A DNA stretch of 64,000 bases from Lachnospiraceae bacterium (GCA_017550535.1 JAFZOS010000101.1:62001-126000); one strand, 5' to 3'; counted from the first letter of the stretch, positions 51,965 to 61,473 are shown. Translations and numbers: made by a program. The notes: generated by a model from the sequence alone, not told the origin.

Positions 51965-52852
51965 TCAGACTGCCGCATTAACATCGGTATAACTGCCTTC
52001 AATGTAATCCTGACCTGATTTATTATAACCGTACCTTAATGTGTCGTAAAGGGCGGCGATCGTCGATTCCATATAAGGAGTCACATACAGGACGGAAAGA
52101 ATGCCAAAGGTGATGATTGAGAGCAGTATCCAGCCTATAAATGATAACTTAAGAACAAAGGCATTCCACTTCTGGCCGTCCATCATGCTCCTGCTCTCAG
52201 CAAACGCTTCGTCCCTGTCCATATCCGGATCTTCCGCGAGCAGGTAAGGTATCATCATATATTCATATTTCTTTACGATCGATATGATCGGTCCGGCAAT
52301 GGGGATCAGGCACCAGAGGAACAGATACAGATCCCTGAAAAACAATACCTTTACCACATTTTTGTAATTTCCTTCGAAACCGGCGCTTAAGCTGTTAAGT
52401 CCCGCGGGCTCGTCAAGGTTTTTAAGAAAGAAATTGGTACATCCCAGTTTTATCGGATTTAACAGTAAAGCATTGATGGTAAATCCTATTATGATGGCTA
52501 TGACAACGGCTACAAGAACCGCTCCTATGACGAGCAATATCGCAAACATCATATCCGAGGAAGAACCGGAACCGTTATTAAATCCTTTTTGCAGATCATT
52601 CATAAATTCTTCGAACGCATTGCCGTTCATGATGTTTTCCGCGATTTCTTCCGCATCCTCGTTGTTTTGGCTGATTCCCTGGTTGAATCCCTGCCGGAAA
52701 CCGTTACCGAACGAACCGTTTCCCATCTTTCTGCCCGAAGAGCTGCATCCTCCGGCGATTATCGTAAGTATGAGCGCCACCAGTACGCATTTCCAATAAT
52801 TGGCCTTAAATGCCGCAAGGCCTCTTTCTTTTAATTCTCCTCTTTCCCACAT
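51965..52852 (-). CDS. DUF975 family integral membrane protein
   Basis: 295 residues from the ATG at 52852 (MWERGELKERGLAAFKANYW), which follows GTGAGGAAAAAGATC acting as Shine-Dalgarno; the GTG 15 nt earlier is rejected. The N-terminal motif is typical of DUF975. Helices lie at about 25-40, 100-125, 160-190 and 230-265, with a long Gly/Asn/Ser-rich loop (SSSGRKMGNGSFGNGFRQGF) after the first. Function unknown. As the first gene of the two-component operon it may be the regulated output or an accessory sensor. Confidence 0.82.
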   Translation of the reverse strand: MWERGELKERGLAAFKANYWKCVLVALILTIIAGGCSSSGRKMGNGSFGNGFRQGFNQGISQNNEDAEEIAENIMNGNAFEEFMNDLQKGFNNGSGSSSDMMFAILLVIGAVLVAVVIAIIIGFTINALLLNPIKLGCTNFFLKNLDEPAGLNSLSAGFEGNYKNVVKVLFFRDLYLFLWCLIPIAGPIISIVKKYEYMMIPYLLAEDPDMDRDEAFAESRSMMDGQKWNAFVLKLSFIGWILLSIITFGILSVLYVTPYMESTIAALYDTLRYGYNKSGQDYIEGSYTDVNAAV

Positions 52853-52914
52853 GATCTTTTTCCTCACTTTCTTTATGTGCTGCGGACAGACCGCTTTGCT
52901 GTCTTACAAGTGAG

Positions 52915-52968
52915 ATTATAGACACATGACCTTACCTTACAATTCGGGAAACCTTAACATAACCTTAA
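52915..52968 (-). promoter_or_regulatory. Promoter and direct-repeat boxes of the DUF975-two-component operon
   Basis: The minus-strand -10 TATAAT lies at 52920-52915 with no good -35. Upstream, TTAAGGT repeats occur at 52957-52951 and 52968-52962, exactly 11 nt apart, and a related GTAAGGT at 52935-52929 is in the same 11/22-nt register. This is the usual form of an OmpR-family activator site and suggests autoregulation. Confidence 0.6.
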
Positions 52969-52974
52969 AGTCAT

Positions 52975-54900
52975 TTAATGACCGTTATACTCATTTTCCT
53001 CTTTATGGAAGAATTCATATACCTTTTCGGCGCTGCGCTTATCCATCGACGGAACCTTTGCAAGGGTTTCAATATCCGCATTCTTTATGTCTTCGATCGA
53101 ATCAAAACTCTTCATAAGCGCCCTGCGCCTTGTCTTTCCGATACCTTCTATATCATCAAGGATCGAATGCACCTGGCCCTTGCTCCGAAGCGAACGGTGG
53201 AACTCTATAGCAAAACGGTGCGCCTCATCCTGCACCCTTGTTATAAGCTTAAATGCCTCCGAATTCTTTGATATCGGGATCTCGACATTATTATAGTAAA
53301 GCCCCCTGGTGCGATGGTTATCGTCCTTTACCATGCCGCACACGGGTATGTCAAGTCCAAGGTCATCAAGCACCTCCTTAGCTATATTGACCTGTCCGCG
53401 GCCTCCGTCCATAAGGATAAGGTCGGGGAACTTCGCAAACTTATCGGCCTTAATGCTCCCCTCAGGCGATCCGCCTTCTTTAGTGCGCTCAAAAAGGCCG
53501 TGCACGAACCTCCTTGTCAGCACTTCATTCATGCTCGCATAATCATTCGGTCCTTCAACGGACTTTATCCTGAACTTGCGGTAATCATTCTTCTTGGGCC
53601 GCCCGTCTTCGTATACGACCATCGAGCCCACGGGATCATAGCCGCTTATGTTCGAGATATCGTAAGCCTCCATCCTGTTTATTCCATCCAGGTCAAGAAG
53701 CTCCATAAGCTCATTCATCGCACCTTCCGTACGCGCCTTGTTTCTCTTTACCTTTTCTATATCCTGCCTGAGTATGATCTGCGCGTTCTTCTCGGCAAGC
53801 TCAACCAGTTTTTCCTTCATGCCTTTTACGGGAACGGTTATCTTAACCCTGCTGCCCTTCTTTTCGCTCAGCCACTGTGCGGTAAGCTCCATGTCTTCCG
53901 TATTAACGGGGATTATCAGCTCCTTCGGGATATAAGGGGTTCCCGCATAGAACTGCATCACGAAATTGTGGATGATCTCATCGTCCTCGGTCTGCTCCGT
54001 ATGCTTCATATAATAGTGCTCACGCCCGATGATCTTTCCGTCTCTTATAAAAAATACCTGGATGATGACAGAATCACCCTCCCTGGCCATCGCGACTATA
54101 TCCTTATCCTCGCCGCCCGTATCGGTTATCTTCTGCTTCTGCGCCACAGCCCGCACGCTCTCAAGAAGATCCCTTGTTTTTGCGGCTTCCTCAAATTCAA
54201 GAGCCTCGGACTGTTCGTTCATCTTCTCGGTAAGCTCATTTATGAGCGGCCTGTAATTACCGTTTAAAAAGTCAAGCGCTCCCCGGATCGACTTTCTGTA
54301 TTCTTCACTGCTTACCACACCTAAGCACGGAGCCGTGCACTGATGCAGGTGATAATATAGGCATGCCTCTCCAAGCTTATCTTCGGCGGTCTTTCCTCCG
54401 TCATAGATATCCGCATCGTATCTGCGGCTGCAGGTCCTTATTTTGTATACCTTACACAAAAGCTCTATCGTATCCCTTACGGCACCTGCCGAAGTATAGG
54501 GACCGTAGTATTTGGCATTATCTTTTCTTATCTTCCTTGTAAGGAAAATGCGGGGGTAATCCTCGCCTGTCGTTACTTTTATATAGGGATAGGTCTTGTC
54601 ATCTTTAAGAAGAGTGTTGTATTTCGGCTGATTCTCCTTTATAAGATTATTTTCAAGAACCAGCGCCTCAAGCTCCGAATCGGTCACCACATACTCAAAC
54701 CATGCGATCTTTGAGACCATGGTCCTTATCTTCATCGTCTTGTTCGTGCTCTCCCTGAAATATGAGCGCACACGATTTTTAAGGATGACTGCTTTACCTA
54801 CGTAGATAATGCTGTCATCCTTATCATGCATGATGTATACACCCGGCTTTGCGGGTATCTTTTTAAGTTCCTCTTCGATGTCAAAAAGAGCTTTATCCAT
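52975..54900 (-). CDS. uvrC: Excinuclease ABC subunit C
   Basis: 641 residues from the ATG at 54900; the TTG five codons earlier is less likely. It makes both incisions in nucleotide excision repair. The GIY-YIG domain is at 10-95 ([33 protein letters not shown]). A Cys-rich segment follows ([36 protein letters not shown]), then the UVR motif near 200, the RNase H-like endonuclease domain ([20 protein letters not shown] near 420) and the C-terminal helix-hairpin-helix ([16 protein letters not shown]). It overlaps livF by 8 nt. Confidence 0.96.
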   Translation of the reverse strand: MDKALFDIEEELKKIPAKPGVYIMHDKDDSIIYVGKAVILKNRVRSYFRESTNKTMKIRTMVSKIAWFEYVVTDSELEALVLENNLIKENQPKYNTLLKDDKTYPYIKVTTGEDYPRIFLTRKIRKDNAKYYGPYTSAGAVRDTIELLCKVYKIRTCSRRYDADIYDGGKTAEDKLGEACLYYHLHQCTAPCLGVVSSEEYRKSIRGALDFLNGNYRPLINELTEKMNEQSEALEFEEAAKTRDLLESVRAVAQKQKITDTGGEDKDIVAMAREGDSVIIQVFFIRDGKIIGREHYYMKHTEQTEDDEIIHNFVMQFYAGTPYIPKELIIPVNTEDMELTAQWLSEKKGSRVKITVPVKGMKEKLVELAEKNAQIILRQDIEKVKRNKARTEGAMNELMELLDLDGINRMEAYDISNISGYDPVGSMVVYEDGRPKKNDYRKFRIKSVEGPNDYASMNEVLTRRFVHGLFERTKEGGSPEGSIKADKFAKFPDLILMDGGRGQVNIAKEVLDDLGLDIPVCGMVKDDNHRTRGLYYNNVEIPISKNSEAFKLITRVQDEAHRFAIEFHRSLRSKGQVHSILDDIEGIGKTRRRALMKSFDSIEDIKNADIETLAKVPSMDKRSAEKVYEFFHKEENEYNGH

Positions 54901-55615
54901 TCCTGCTCTTCCCAAGATATGCTTCCTTTACGCGGTCATCGTTAAGCAGTTTGTCTCCCTCGCCCTGCATCGTGATGTTTCCCGTTTCGATGACATATCC
55001 GTAGTCACATGTTTTAAGCGCCATGTTTGCATTCTGCTCGATCAGCAATACCGTGATTCCGTTTTCGTTTATCGTTCGGATTATGCTGAATATATCGCGC
55101 ACAACGAGCGGTGCAAGCCCCAAAGACGGCTCATCCATCATGATAAGCTTAGGACTGCTCATAAGCGCCCTTCCCACCGCCAGCATCTGCTGTTCGCCGC
55201 CCGATAAGGTTCCGGCACTCTGCCAGCTGCGTTCCTCAAGGCGTGGGAACAGGCGGTATACATAGCTTAAGTCCTTTTCATAATCATCCTTACGCAGGTA
55301 TGCCCCCATCTTAAGGTTCTCAAGGACCGTAAGGTTTGGGAACACGCGCCTGCCCTCGGGCACAAGGGTGATCCCCTTTTTAACTATCTGCTCGGGAGTA
55401 AGCCCCATTATGTTTTCGCCTTCAAACAGTATCTCGCCGTGTACCGGCTTTACTATACCGGATACAGACCGAAGGATAGTTGACTTACCTGCGCCGTTTG
55501 CCCCGATAAGAGTCACTATCTTTCCGCGTCTGACGTCTAAGGATATATCGTTTACCGCAAGGATTCCGCCGAAACGGACATTCAGGGTTTTGATCTCAAG
55601 AATATTATCACTCAT
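54893..55615 (-). CDS. livF: Branched-chain-amino-acid-type ABC transporter ATPase LivF
   Basis: 240 residues from the ATG at 55615. Walker A is [18 protein letters not shown], the signature [18 protein letters not shown] and Walker [19 protein letters not shown]; the H-loop lies in [16 protein letters not shown]. The GLAPLVV extension after Walker B is typical of LivF. It partners LivG on the inner face of the membrane. It overlaps livG by 8 nt and uvrC by 8 nt, so uvrC is carried on the transporter transcript. Confidence 0.95.
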   Translation of the reverse strand: MSDNILEIKTLNVRFGGILAVNDISLDVRRGKIVTLIGANGAGKSTILRSVSGIVKPVHGEILFEGENIMGLTPEQIVKKGITLVPEGRRVFPNLTVLENLKMGAYLRKDDYEKDLSYVYRLFPRLEERSWQSAGTLSGGEQQMLAVGRALMSSPKLIMMDEPSLGLAPLVVRDIFSIIRTINENGITVLLIEQNANMALKTCDYGYVIETGNITMQGEGDKLLNDDRVKEAYLGKSRNG

Positions 55616-56450
55616 CTTCACTCACCCCCAGATACGCATCTATGACACGCTTATTTGCCTGGATCTCGGCCGGTACGCCTTCCGCGATCTCCTCACCGAA
55701 ATCGATAACGTATATCCTGTCAGAGATATCCATTACAAGGTTCATATGATGCTCGATGAGCAGGATGGTCAGGCTGAACTTCTCACGTATATAGTGGATG
55801 AATTTCGTAAGCTCCTCCGTCTCCTGCGGGTTCATGCCTGCCGCGGGCTCATCAAGCAGCAGGAGCGAAGGTTCCGTTGCCAGCGCCCTTGCTATCTCAA
55901 GCTTTCTCTGTTTTCCGTAGGGAAGTCCCGTTGCGATCTCATCCTTTACATCATAAAGCTCGACGAGCTTAAGGAGCTCAGCGGTCTCCTCCCGCATCCT
56001 CTGCTCTTCCTCGCGGTTTAGCTTAAAGGTTGCGGTAAATATGTTTGATGTCCTGCGAAGATGCTTGGCCGTAAGGACATTGTCAAACACCGTCATCGAC
56101 TTAAACAGGCGGATGTTCTGGAAGGTCCTTGCCATGCCGAGCTTAGTGAGCTCATCGGGAGTTTTTACGATCGCCTGCTTATACATATCGGAGTTCTTGC
56201 CCGCATAAAGCTTTTTCATCTTTCCCTGCGGGTGATTCTCAATAATGAGCTGATCATTGAAATATACGGCACCGTTCGTGGGCTCGTATACACCGGTTAT
56301 CGCATTGAAGGCCGTCGTCTTGCCGGCTCCGTTAGGGCCTATGAGCGCGACTATCTCGCCTTCGTTTATTTCCATTGTCAGGTTGTTTACGGCAACGACA
56401 CCGCCAAACTGCATCGTCAGGTTTTCGACTCGAAGGACATTCTTACTCAT
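55608..56450 (-). CDS. livG: Branched-chain-amino-acid-type ABC transporter ATPase LivG
   Basis: 280 residues from the ATG at 56450, after GGTGAG. Walker A is LIGPNGAGKTTAFNAITG, followed by the LivG-specific insertion (about 60-115) and LGMARTFQNIRLFKSMTVFD as Q-loop. The signature is the modified TGLPYGKQRKLEIARAL in place of LSGGQ, as is usual in LivG. Walker B is SLLLLDEPAAGMNPQE, and HHMNLVMDISDRIYVI follows. It overlaps livM by 8 nt. Confidence 0.95.
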   Translation of the reverse strand: MSKNVLRVENLTMQFGGVVAVNNLTMEINEGEIVALIGPNGAGKTTAFNAITGVYEPTNGAVYFNDQLIIENHPQGKMKKLYAGKNSDMYKQAIVKTPDELTKLGMARTFQNIRLFKSMTVFDNVLTAKHLRRTSNIFTATFKLNREEEQRMREETAELLKLVELYDVKDEIATGLPYGKQRKLEIARALATEPSLLLLDEPAAGMNPQETEELTKFIHYIREKFSLTILLIEHHMNLVMDISDRIYVIDFGEEIAEGVPAEIQANKRVIDAYLGVSEDE

Positions 56451-57531
56451 GTGACTCACCGCCCTTCGCTTTATCTTTGACAAATACGGACCTTATCTTC
56501 ATTATGCCGTCATATACGGATATTTCCCTCGTTCCCATGATGCCCTGCCTGAAGAACAGAACGATGATCATGATAAGGACCGAGAATACTACCATACGAA
56601 AGCCGGGACCAAGAAGCGGAACCTTGCTGCCTGCCTTTGTGTATGTCTCAAGGTCAAGGAACTTAAGCCACCACTCAGAGCTTGCATAGAAGATAAAGGC
56701 CGCGATGATCGAACCCGAAATGGATCCGATACCGCCTATAACTACAACAAGCAGGATCTGGTATGTCATGCTGGTCGTGAAAGAAACGCTTGAAACGCTC
56801 GTATTGCACATCGCCATCATCGCACCCGCAATACCGCAGAAGAACGACGAAATGACAAATGACAGCCGTTTGTGATGCGCAAGGTTTATGCCCATGGCTT
56901 CGGCCGCTATCTCATCATCGCGGATGGCCTTGAAAGCCCTGCCGTAGGTCGAATTTATCATCAGCACGATGATAAGGATCGATATCCCCGATATAGCCGC
57001 GTAAACCATGATGCTCTTGGGTGCAGTGAACATGTTGATGGGATCGGGTCCGTTTGTTACGGGTCCGAAGCTCTGGAGCTGTACGAGTCCCCTTACTATC
57101 TCGGCAAAACCGAGTGTTGCTATAGCAAGATAATCGCTTTTAAGCCTAAGAACCGGAAGTCCTATAAGGAATGCAAAGAATGCCGCCACGATCCCCGCAA
57201 GGATCAGCGCAAGTACAAGCGGCATCTGAAAACGTATGACAGAATCACCGTAATTGCGGAATACGTTTGACCGCATGTTTACGGGGATCGTAAATATCGC
57301 ATATGTGTAGGCCCCAAGCAGCATAAATCCCGCCTGGCCAAGCGAAAACAGTCCGGTAAACCCGTTTAGAAGGTTCATGGACACTGCCGCAAGAGCAAAC
57401 GTGCATACCTTCCTGAGTACCGAAAACCACATTGATGTGGCGGGTGCGAAGGTATCGATGCAGATGAGCAGCACGATGATAAGGCCTACCAGTATGAGGT
57501 TGCATATGGTTCGTTTATTTTTCTCCCACAC
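56443..57531 (-). CDS. livM: Branched-chain-amino-acid-type ABC transporter permease LivM
   Basis: 362 residues from the GTG at 57531, which stands 7 nt after AGGAGGT; the longer basic N-terminal reading is rejected. About nine membrane helices. LNGFTGLFSLGQAGFMLLGA near residue 65, GLPVLRLKSDYLAIATLGFA and the EAA-like cytoplasmic motif FKAIRDDEIAAEAMGINLAH near 220 are diagnostic. The C-terminal tail is soluble and charged. It pairs with LivH. Confidence 0.94.
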   Translation of the reverse strand: MWEKNKRTICNLILVGLIIVLLICIDTFAPATSMWFSVLRKVCTFALAAVSMNLLNGFTGLFSLGQAGFMLLGAYTYAIFTIPVNMRSNVFRNYGDSVIRFQMPLVLALILAGIVAAFFAFLIGLPVLRLKSDYLAIATLGFAEIVRGLVQLQSFGPVTNGPDPINMFTAPKSIMVYAAISGISILIIVLMINSTYGRAFKAIRDDEIAAEAMGINLAHHKRLSFVISSFFCGIAGAMMAMCNTSVSSVSFTTSMTYQILLVVVIGGIGSISGSIIAAFIFYASSEWWLKFLDLETYTKAGSKVPLLGPGFRMVVFSVLIMIIVLFFRQGIMGTREISVYDGIMKIRSVFVKDKAKGGESHE

Positions 57532-57541
57532 GGCGCACCTC

Positions 57542-58423
57542 CTATACCTTCTCCGTTGTCTTTTCGCCGAAGATACCGGTGGGTTTGACAACGAGAATTA
57601 TGATAAGCAGGCCGAATGAGATGACATCCGAAAAGTCAGCCAGCCCGAATGCCTTGGCAAGGCTTTCCGCAACACCTATGATGAGCGCTCCCACGACTGC
57701 CCCGGGTATAGAGCCTATACCGCCGACAACCGCCGCGATGAAGGCCTTAAGTCCGGGATTTGCACCCGATAAATGATTGATGCCCGTGTTCTTTGCAAAA
57801 TACAGTACCGAACCCGTAGCCGCAAGAAAAGCACCGATAGCAAACGTTATTGAAATAACCCTGTTTATCTTGATGCCCATGAGCTGCGAAGTTTCGAAAT
57901 CCTTGGAGACCGCACGCATAGCCATGCCGAACTTGGTGTGGTTAATGATCTGTACAAGGATGACCGTTAATACGATCGCTATAACGGGAGATAAAAATAC
58001 GGTAAGTTTATCCTTTATACCTAAAAACCTTACGCTTTCACCTATTACCGGAATGTCCGGAAACTGCTTTGAAAGTCCGCCGGTTATATAGCTTACCAGG
58101 TTCTGCAGAAGATACGAGACACCGATCGCGGATATCATTACCGACATACGCGGTGCGCTCCTAAGCGGCGAATAAGCAAACTTTTCTATTAAAAACCCGA
58201 TAAACACCGTAAGGGCTGCCATCAGACAGATGGCAAGCCCTATAGGCAGTGTCGGCAGATCCGCCACAATATAGATCATAAGAATACCGGAGACCATGAA
58301 CAGCTCCCCGTGTGCGAAGTTGATCAGCTTAAGGATGCCGTATACCATCGTGTAACCGATCGCAACCAGTGCGAACTGTCCGCCGGTGGCAAGGCCCCTT
58401 ATAAGATAAGACGTTATATTCAT
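57542..58423 (-). CDS. livH: Branched-chain-amino-acid-type ABC transporter permease LivH
   Basis: 293 residues from the ATG at 58423 (MNITSYLIRGLATGGQFALV), after AAGGATAC. About eight membrane helices. Motifs are YTMVYGILKLINFAHGELFM and the cytoplasmic EAA-like AMRAVSKDFETSQLMGIKIN near residue 190. GLKAFIAAVVGGIGSIPGAV lies near the C-terminus. It begins 19 nt after the stop of the solute-binding protein gene. Confidence 0.95.
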   Translation of the reverse strand: MNITSYLIRGLATGGQFALVAIGYTMVYGILKLINFAHGELFMVSGILMIYIVADLPTLPIGLAICLMAALTVFIGFLIEKFAYSPLRSAPRMSVMISAIGVSYLLQNLVSYITGGLSKQFPDIPVIGESVRFLGIKDKLTVFLSPVIAIVLTVILVQIINHTKFGMAMRAVSKDFETSQLMGIKINRVISITFAIGAFLAATGSVLYFAKNTGINHLSGANPGLKAFIAAVVGGIGSIPGAVVGALIIGVAESLAKAFGLADFSDVISFGLLIIILVVKPTGIFGEKTTEKV

Positions 58424-58442
58424 ATTTGTATCCTTACTTTGA

Positions 58443-59729
58443 CTACTTTGAAACCGTCTCCCATGCAAACTGTGCCATTACCGAACCCTGGAAAGGATCG
58501 AGGAAGCATGTACGGAAGTAGTAGTTGTGACCCTCGGTAACGGAAGCATTTGTACATGATACGCCGATCGCAGGGATGCCCGCATCCTCAAAGGTCTGAG
58601 CCGCAGCGATCGAAACGCCAGAGCCGTATGAACCGAGTGATACAAGTGCGCCCTGTCCAACGATATTTGAAGCTGCCGTTACTGCATTTTCCTCAAGTGA
58701 ACCATTATCGGAAACATAAAGCTCAACCTTGTAATCCGTACCGTCTATCTTAACCGTGTCATCAAGTGAATTTGCATAATAGATACCGAGAACTTCCTGC
58801 TTGCCGCCGGCAGCATTGTTTCCCGAAGTAGGCTCGTAAACGCCGATTACGATCTTCTTGTTTGCCGTATCAAGCTTAACACCCGTTGCATTGCCGTAAT
58901 CAGCAGGTGTTCCCTGAGCCGCATTGTTGGGAGATGTCTGAACCTTCATGAATTCAAACGCTCCGTCGCCTGCCTTCTTTATATATGCGCTGTCCTTAAT
59001 CGCATCACCGTTCTGATCGAACTGGATCTTTCCGGTTACGGCATTGTCAATGCTTAAGCCCCAAAGTGCGTTCGCTATATCTATGGAAGTAAGATCCGAG
59101 CCCTTCTCGTTTGCAGCTTCGCGGATCGCCGCAAGTGCAACGTTATATGCATCAAAGCCGAGGGCCGATACAGCAGCTACGATATCGTTGCCGCCGTTCA
59201 TATCCTTGTATTCGCTGTTGTTGTTGAGCCAGTCCTTAAAGCCTGCTACGAAATCCTTGGCAGCCGGTGATGAAGAATCAGACTCATCAAAGAATGTTGA
59301 GCAGTATACTTCAAGATCGGTTCCTTTAACCGCATCCAGGATAACCGAAGACTCCCATGTATCACCTGCCATTATGGGGCACTCGATACCGAGGTCATTT
59401 GCGTTTGCCAGAAGGTTGGCAGCTACGGTTGTTGAGTTGGGTGCAAAAATAACATCCGCTTTGTTATCAAGAGACTTCTGAAGATAATCAGAGAAGTTGG
59501 TGGTATTTGTAGGGAATGTCTCCATTATGACCTTGCCGCCGTTAGCCTCAAATGCGGTCTTGAAGTTATTTGCAAGGCCGAGTGAATATGTATCACCTTT
59601 CTCAGCCAAAACATAAGCGGTAAGTGTTCCGCCGGCCGAACCCGAGCCGCCTGCAGCTGCTCCGCCGCATCCTGTAAGTAAAGTCATCATCATTACAACA
59701 GACAACAATAAAGCCATCATCTTTTTCAT
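58443..59729 (-). CDS. Lipoprotein solute-binding protein of the liv operon, apparently circularly permuted
   Basis: 428 residues. The signal peptide ends in the lipobox LLTGCGG (Cys near residue 21). In LivJ/LivK-type proteins the mature chain runs lobe 1 (KIGVYEP-type strand ... FRT.FLDPFQG.V...), then lobe 2 (AYVLAEKGDTYS... ... GKIQFD..GD...). Here the mature chain starts with lobe 2: LTAYVLAEKGDTYSLGLANN (about 35), FPTNTTNFSDYL, MAGDTWESSVIL and VTGKIQFDQNGDAIKDSAYI (about 245). After a linker of about 25 residues (MKVQTSPNNAAQGTPADYGN...) comes lobe 1: KKIVIGVYEPTSGNNAAGGK, VSLGSYGSGVSIAAAQTF, and the end YFRTCFLDPFQGSVMAQFAW. The order is therefore swapped, with no frameshift. All lobes are present, so binding is plausible; the ligand is an amino acid or similar, unproven. 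Confidence 0.9.
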   Translation of the reverse strand: MKKMMALLLSVVMMMTLLTGCGGAAAGGSGSAGGTLTAYVLAEKGDTYSLGLANNFKTAFEANGGKVIMETFPTNTTNFSDYLQKSLDNKADVIFAPNSTTVAANLLANANDLGIECPIMAGDTWESSVILDAVKGTDLEVYCSTFFDESDSSSPAAKDFVAGFKDWLNNNSEYKDMNGGNDIVAAVSALGFDAYNVALAAIREAANEKGSDLTSIDIANALWGLSIDNAVTGKIQFDQNGDAIKDSAYIKKAGDGAFEFMKVQTSPNNAAQGTPADYGNATGVKLDTANKKIVIGVYEPTSGNNAAGGKQEVLGIYYANSLDDTVKIDGTDYKVELYVSDNGSLEENAVTAASNIVGQGALVSLGSYGSGVSIAAAQTFEDAGIPAIGVSCTNASVTEGHNYYFRTCFLDPFQGSVMAQFAWETVSK

Positions 59730-59776
59730 GATCTGTTCCTCCGTTAATCGTTTAATATGCGTCTTTCGACTTAAAT

Positions 59777-59805
59777 ATCATACTTTTATGACTGCAAATT
59801 GTCAA
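59777..59805 (-). promoter_or_regulatory. Sigma-A promoter of the liv-type operon
   Basis: Minus strand TTGACA (59805-59800), 17 nt, TATGAT (59782-59777). The start codon lies about 48 nt downstream after ACGGAGGAA. Confidence 0.85.
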
Positions 59806-59816
59806 ATCCGTCCGGC

Positions 59817-60140
59817 TCACCTCGGGCCGTACTCATCACTCATCTTTTTCCAGAAAAATGCAAACACCATAAAACCGGCAAGGCCGAAGAGATTTGAAAC
59901 AAGCGTATTGACAAATGACAATCCGACCATGATAAGGCAGGCACCCGCAAGGCACAGAAGAAGGATCCCTCCCTTTTTCGCATACTTTTCCTTATCCTTA
60001 TAATCATCCGAAGCCTTAAAGCCCCTCACGATCCCGGGATTTTTTGTGATCACCATATAAAGCCCGAATGCAAGGCAGGCGGCAGCAGCTACGATACCTA
60101 TCCAAAAAAGATCGGAAAAACCCAATATATTTACGTCCAT
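59817..60140 (-). CDS. Small membrane protein, unidentified
   Basis: 107 residues from the ATG at 60140, preceded by CGGAGGATATGAA; the longer upstream reading is rejected. Three hydrophobic segments (about 8-28, 55-75 and 78-95) with a charged loop KASDDYKDKEKYAKKGG between the first and second, which faces the cytoplasm if the positive-inside rule holds. It resembles the small DUF3784-like proteins of Firmicutes, but I do not recognise it with confidence. It lies alone between two transporter operons. Confidence 0.65.
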   Translation of the reverse strand: MDVNILGFSDLFWIGIVAAAACLAFGLYMVITKNPGIVRGFKASDDYKDKEKYAKKGGILLLCLAGACLIMVGLSFVNTLVSNLFGLAGFMVFAFFWKKMSDEYGPR

Positions 60141-60204
60141 TTCATATCCTCCGTAAAAGACCCTTTTTCTGTCAATACTTCGATTATAATACCACAAACG
60201 TGCA

Positions 60205-60241
60205 GGGACGGCTACCGGTCATATGACCGAATAGCCGTCCC
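60205..60241. other. Palindromic hairpin downstream of the sugar transporter operon
   Basis: GGGACGGCTA (60205-60214) pairs with TAGCCGTCCC (60232-60241), and the interior CGGTCATATGACCG is itself a perfect palindrome. No U-run follows on the minus strand, so it is a weak terminator candidate at best. Its outer stem shares the GGGACGG core of the repeats at 14.5, 23.0 and 28.5 kb. Confidence 0.65.
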
Positions 60242-60286
60242 CATATATTTGGCAAATATAATACCCCTATAATAAATGCCTTTTCT

Positions 60287-61456
60287 TTATGCTTTCTTTT
60301 TATCCCTGTTGTTAAAGATCTCAAATACAACCGCTGCCAGCAGTACAAGACCTTTAACGACCTTCTGCCAGTTACTGTCAACGTTCATAAGGCTCATACC
60401 TAAGTTGATGACACCAATGAGCGTTGCACCTACGATCATTCCGAATACCGAACCCGATCCGCCGTATGCGGAAACACCGCCGACGATACATGCCGAGATC
60501 GCATCCAGCTCGTAGTTAAGACCCGCATTGGGGTTAGCGGCTGAAAGCCTTGCCATCGAGATCCAGCTTGTGATGACTGTAAGGAACTGCATATTTAAGT
60601 ATGCAAGGAAGAGGATCTTCTTTGTGTCGATACCCGAAAGCCTTGTAGCCTCGATATTACCGCCCATCGTATAGAAATACCTTCCTATAACGGTCTTACT
60701 GGTGATGAAGTTATAAACGAGGGTGATCACAGCTACCCATACAAGCGAGAAGGGAATACCCTTATCCTGACCAAGCTTAACCGTAAAGAACAGGATAACA
60801 GCGCACAGGATAACGCACCTTACTATAACCGTTGCAAGTGAGTCAGCCTCATAACCCTTCTTAATCTTGGTCGCCCTGTCCTTCATCTGGGTTATAACGA
60901 TGATGGCACATGCGGCGATCCCGATAAGCACACACATTCCGTTTAATGCGCCTATATTGAAGATTGCCGGTATATTGCCGTTAAACAGCTTAAGATAAGA
61001 TTCGCACTGGCCGATACCTATCGTCTGGCCGTTTACGATCGCCGTGCCGAGACCCCTGAATGACAGGAAACCTGCCAGTGTAGCGATCCATGGCGGGATG
61101 TTAAGGTAAGCGATGACCCAGCCCATGAAACATCCTATTACAAGACCTACAACAAGCATTGCAAGCATTACAACGGGAACCGGAAGTCCCTTCTTAACCA
61201 TAAGGATCGCTCCAACCGTATCTACGAAACAAACAACCGAACCTACGGAAAGATCGATGTTACCCTTTATGAGCATACACATCAGCATACCTGTTGCAAG
61301 AACATATACGTATGCGTTCTGATTGATAAGAGCCGTGATATTGGCCGGCATCAGGATACTGCTGCCGCCCCTGGTCTTCCATGCGAAGAAAAGAACTACG
61401 AGGACCAGGACAATTTTCATTGTATGAGCTTTTAATACTTTTCCTACGTTATTCAT
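60287..61456 (-). CDS. Sugar ABC transporter permease (RbsC/MglC family), second of a tandem pair
   Basis: 389 residues, about nine or ten membrane helices. The family motif ATGMLMCMLIKGNIDLSVGS lies near residue 55, GWVIAYLNIPPWIATLAGFL near 112, GGNIEATRLSGIDTKKILFL near 265 and the C-terminal SAYGGSGSVFGMIVGATLIG near 330. A large insertion between the middle helices (MKDRATKIKKGYEADS) is shared with its neighbour at 61474-62682. The two probably form a heterodimeric channel driven by the ATPase at 62685. Substrate unknown. Confidence 0.9.
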   Translation of the reverse strand: MNNVGKVLKAHTMKIVLVLVVLFFAWKTRGGSSILMPANITALINQNAYVYVLATGMLMCMLIKGNIDLSVGSVVCFVDTVGAILMVKKGLPVPVVMLAMLVVGLVIGCFMGWVIAYLNIPPWIATLAGFLSFRGLGTAIVNGQTIGIGQCESYLKLFNGNIPAIFNIGALNGMCVLIGIAACAIIVITQMKDRATKIKKGYEADSLATVIVRCVILCAVILFFTVKLGQDKGIPFSLVWVAVITLVYNFITSKTVIGRYFYTMGGNIEATRLSGIDTKKILFLAYLNMQFLTVITSWISMARLSAANPNAGLNYELDAISACIVGGVSAYGGSGSVFGMIVGATLIGVINLGMSLMNVDSNWQKVVKGLVLLAAVVFEIFNNRDKKKA

Positions 61457-61473
61457 ATTATCATCCCTCCTCC

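Noticed and set aside
53314..54267. A 317-codon plus-strand frame opposite uvrC
   Set aside because: UvrC is complete on the other strand with all its domains; the frame has no motif and no Shine-Dalgarno of note.
58443..59729. The swapped solute-binding protein as two fused gene fragments (pseudogene)
   Set aside because: The frame is continuous, the signal peptide and both full lobes are present, and the break falls exactly at the lobe junction; a permutation explains it better.
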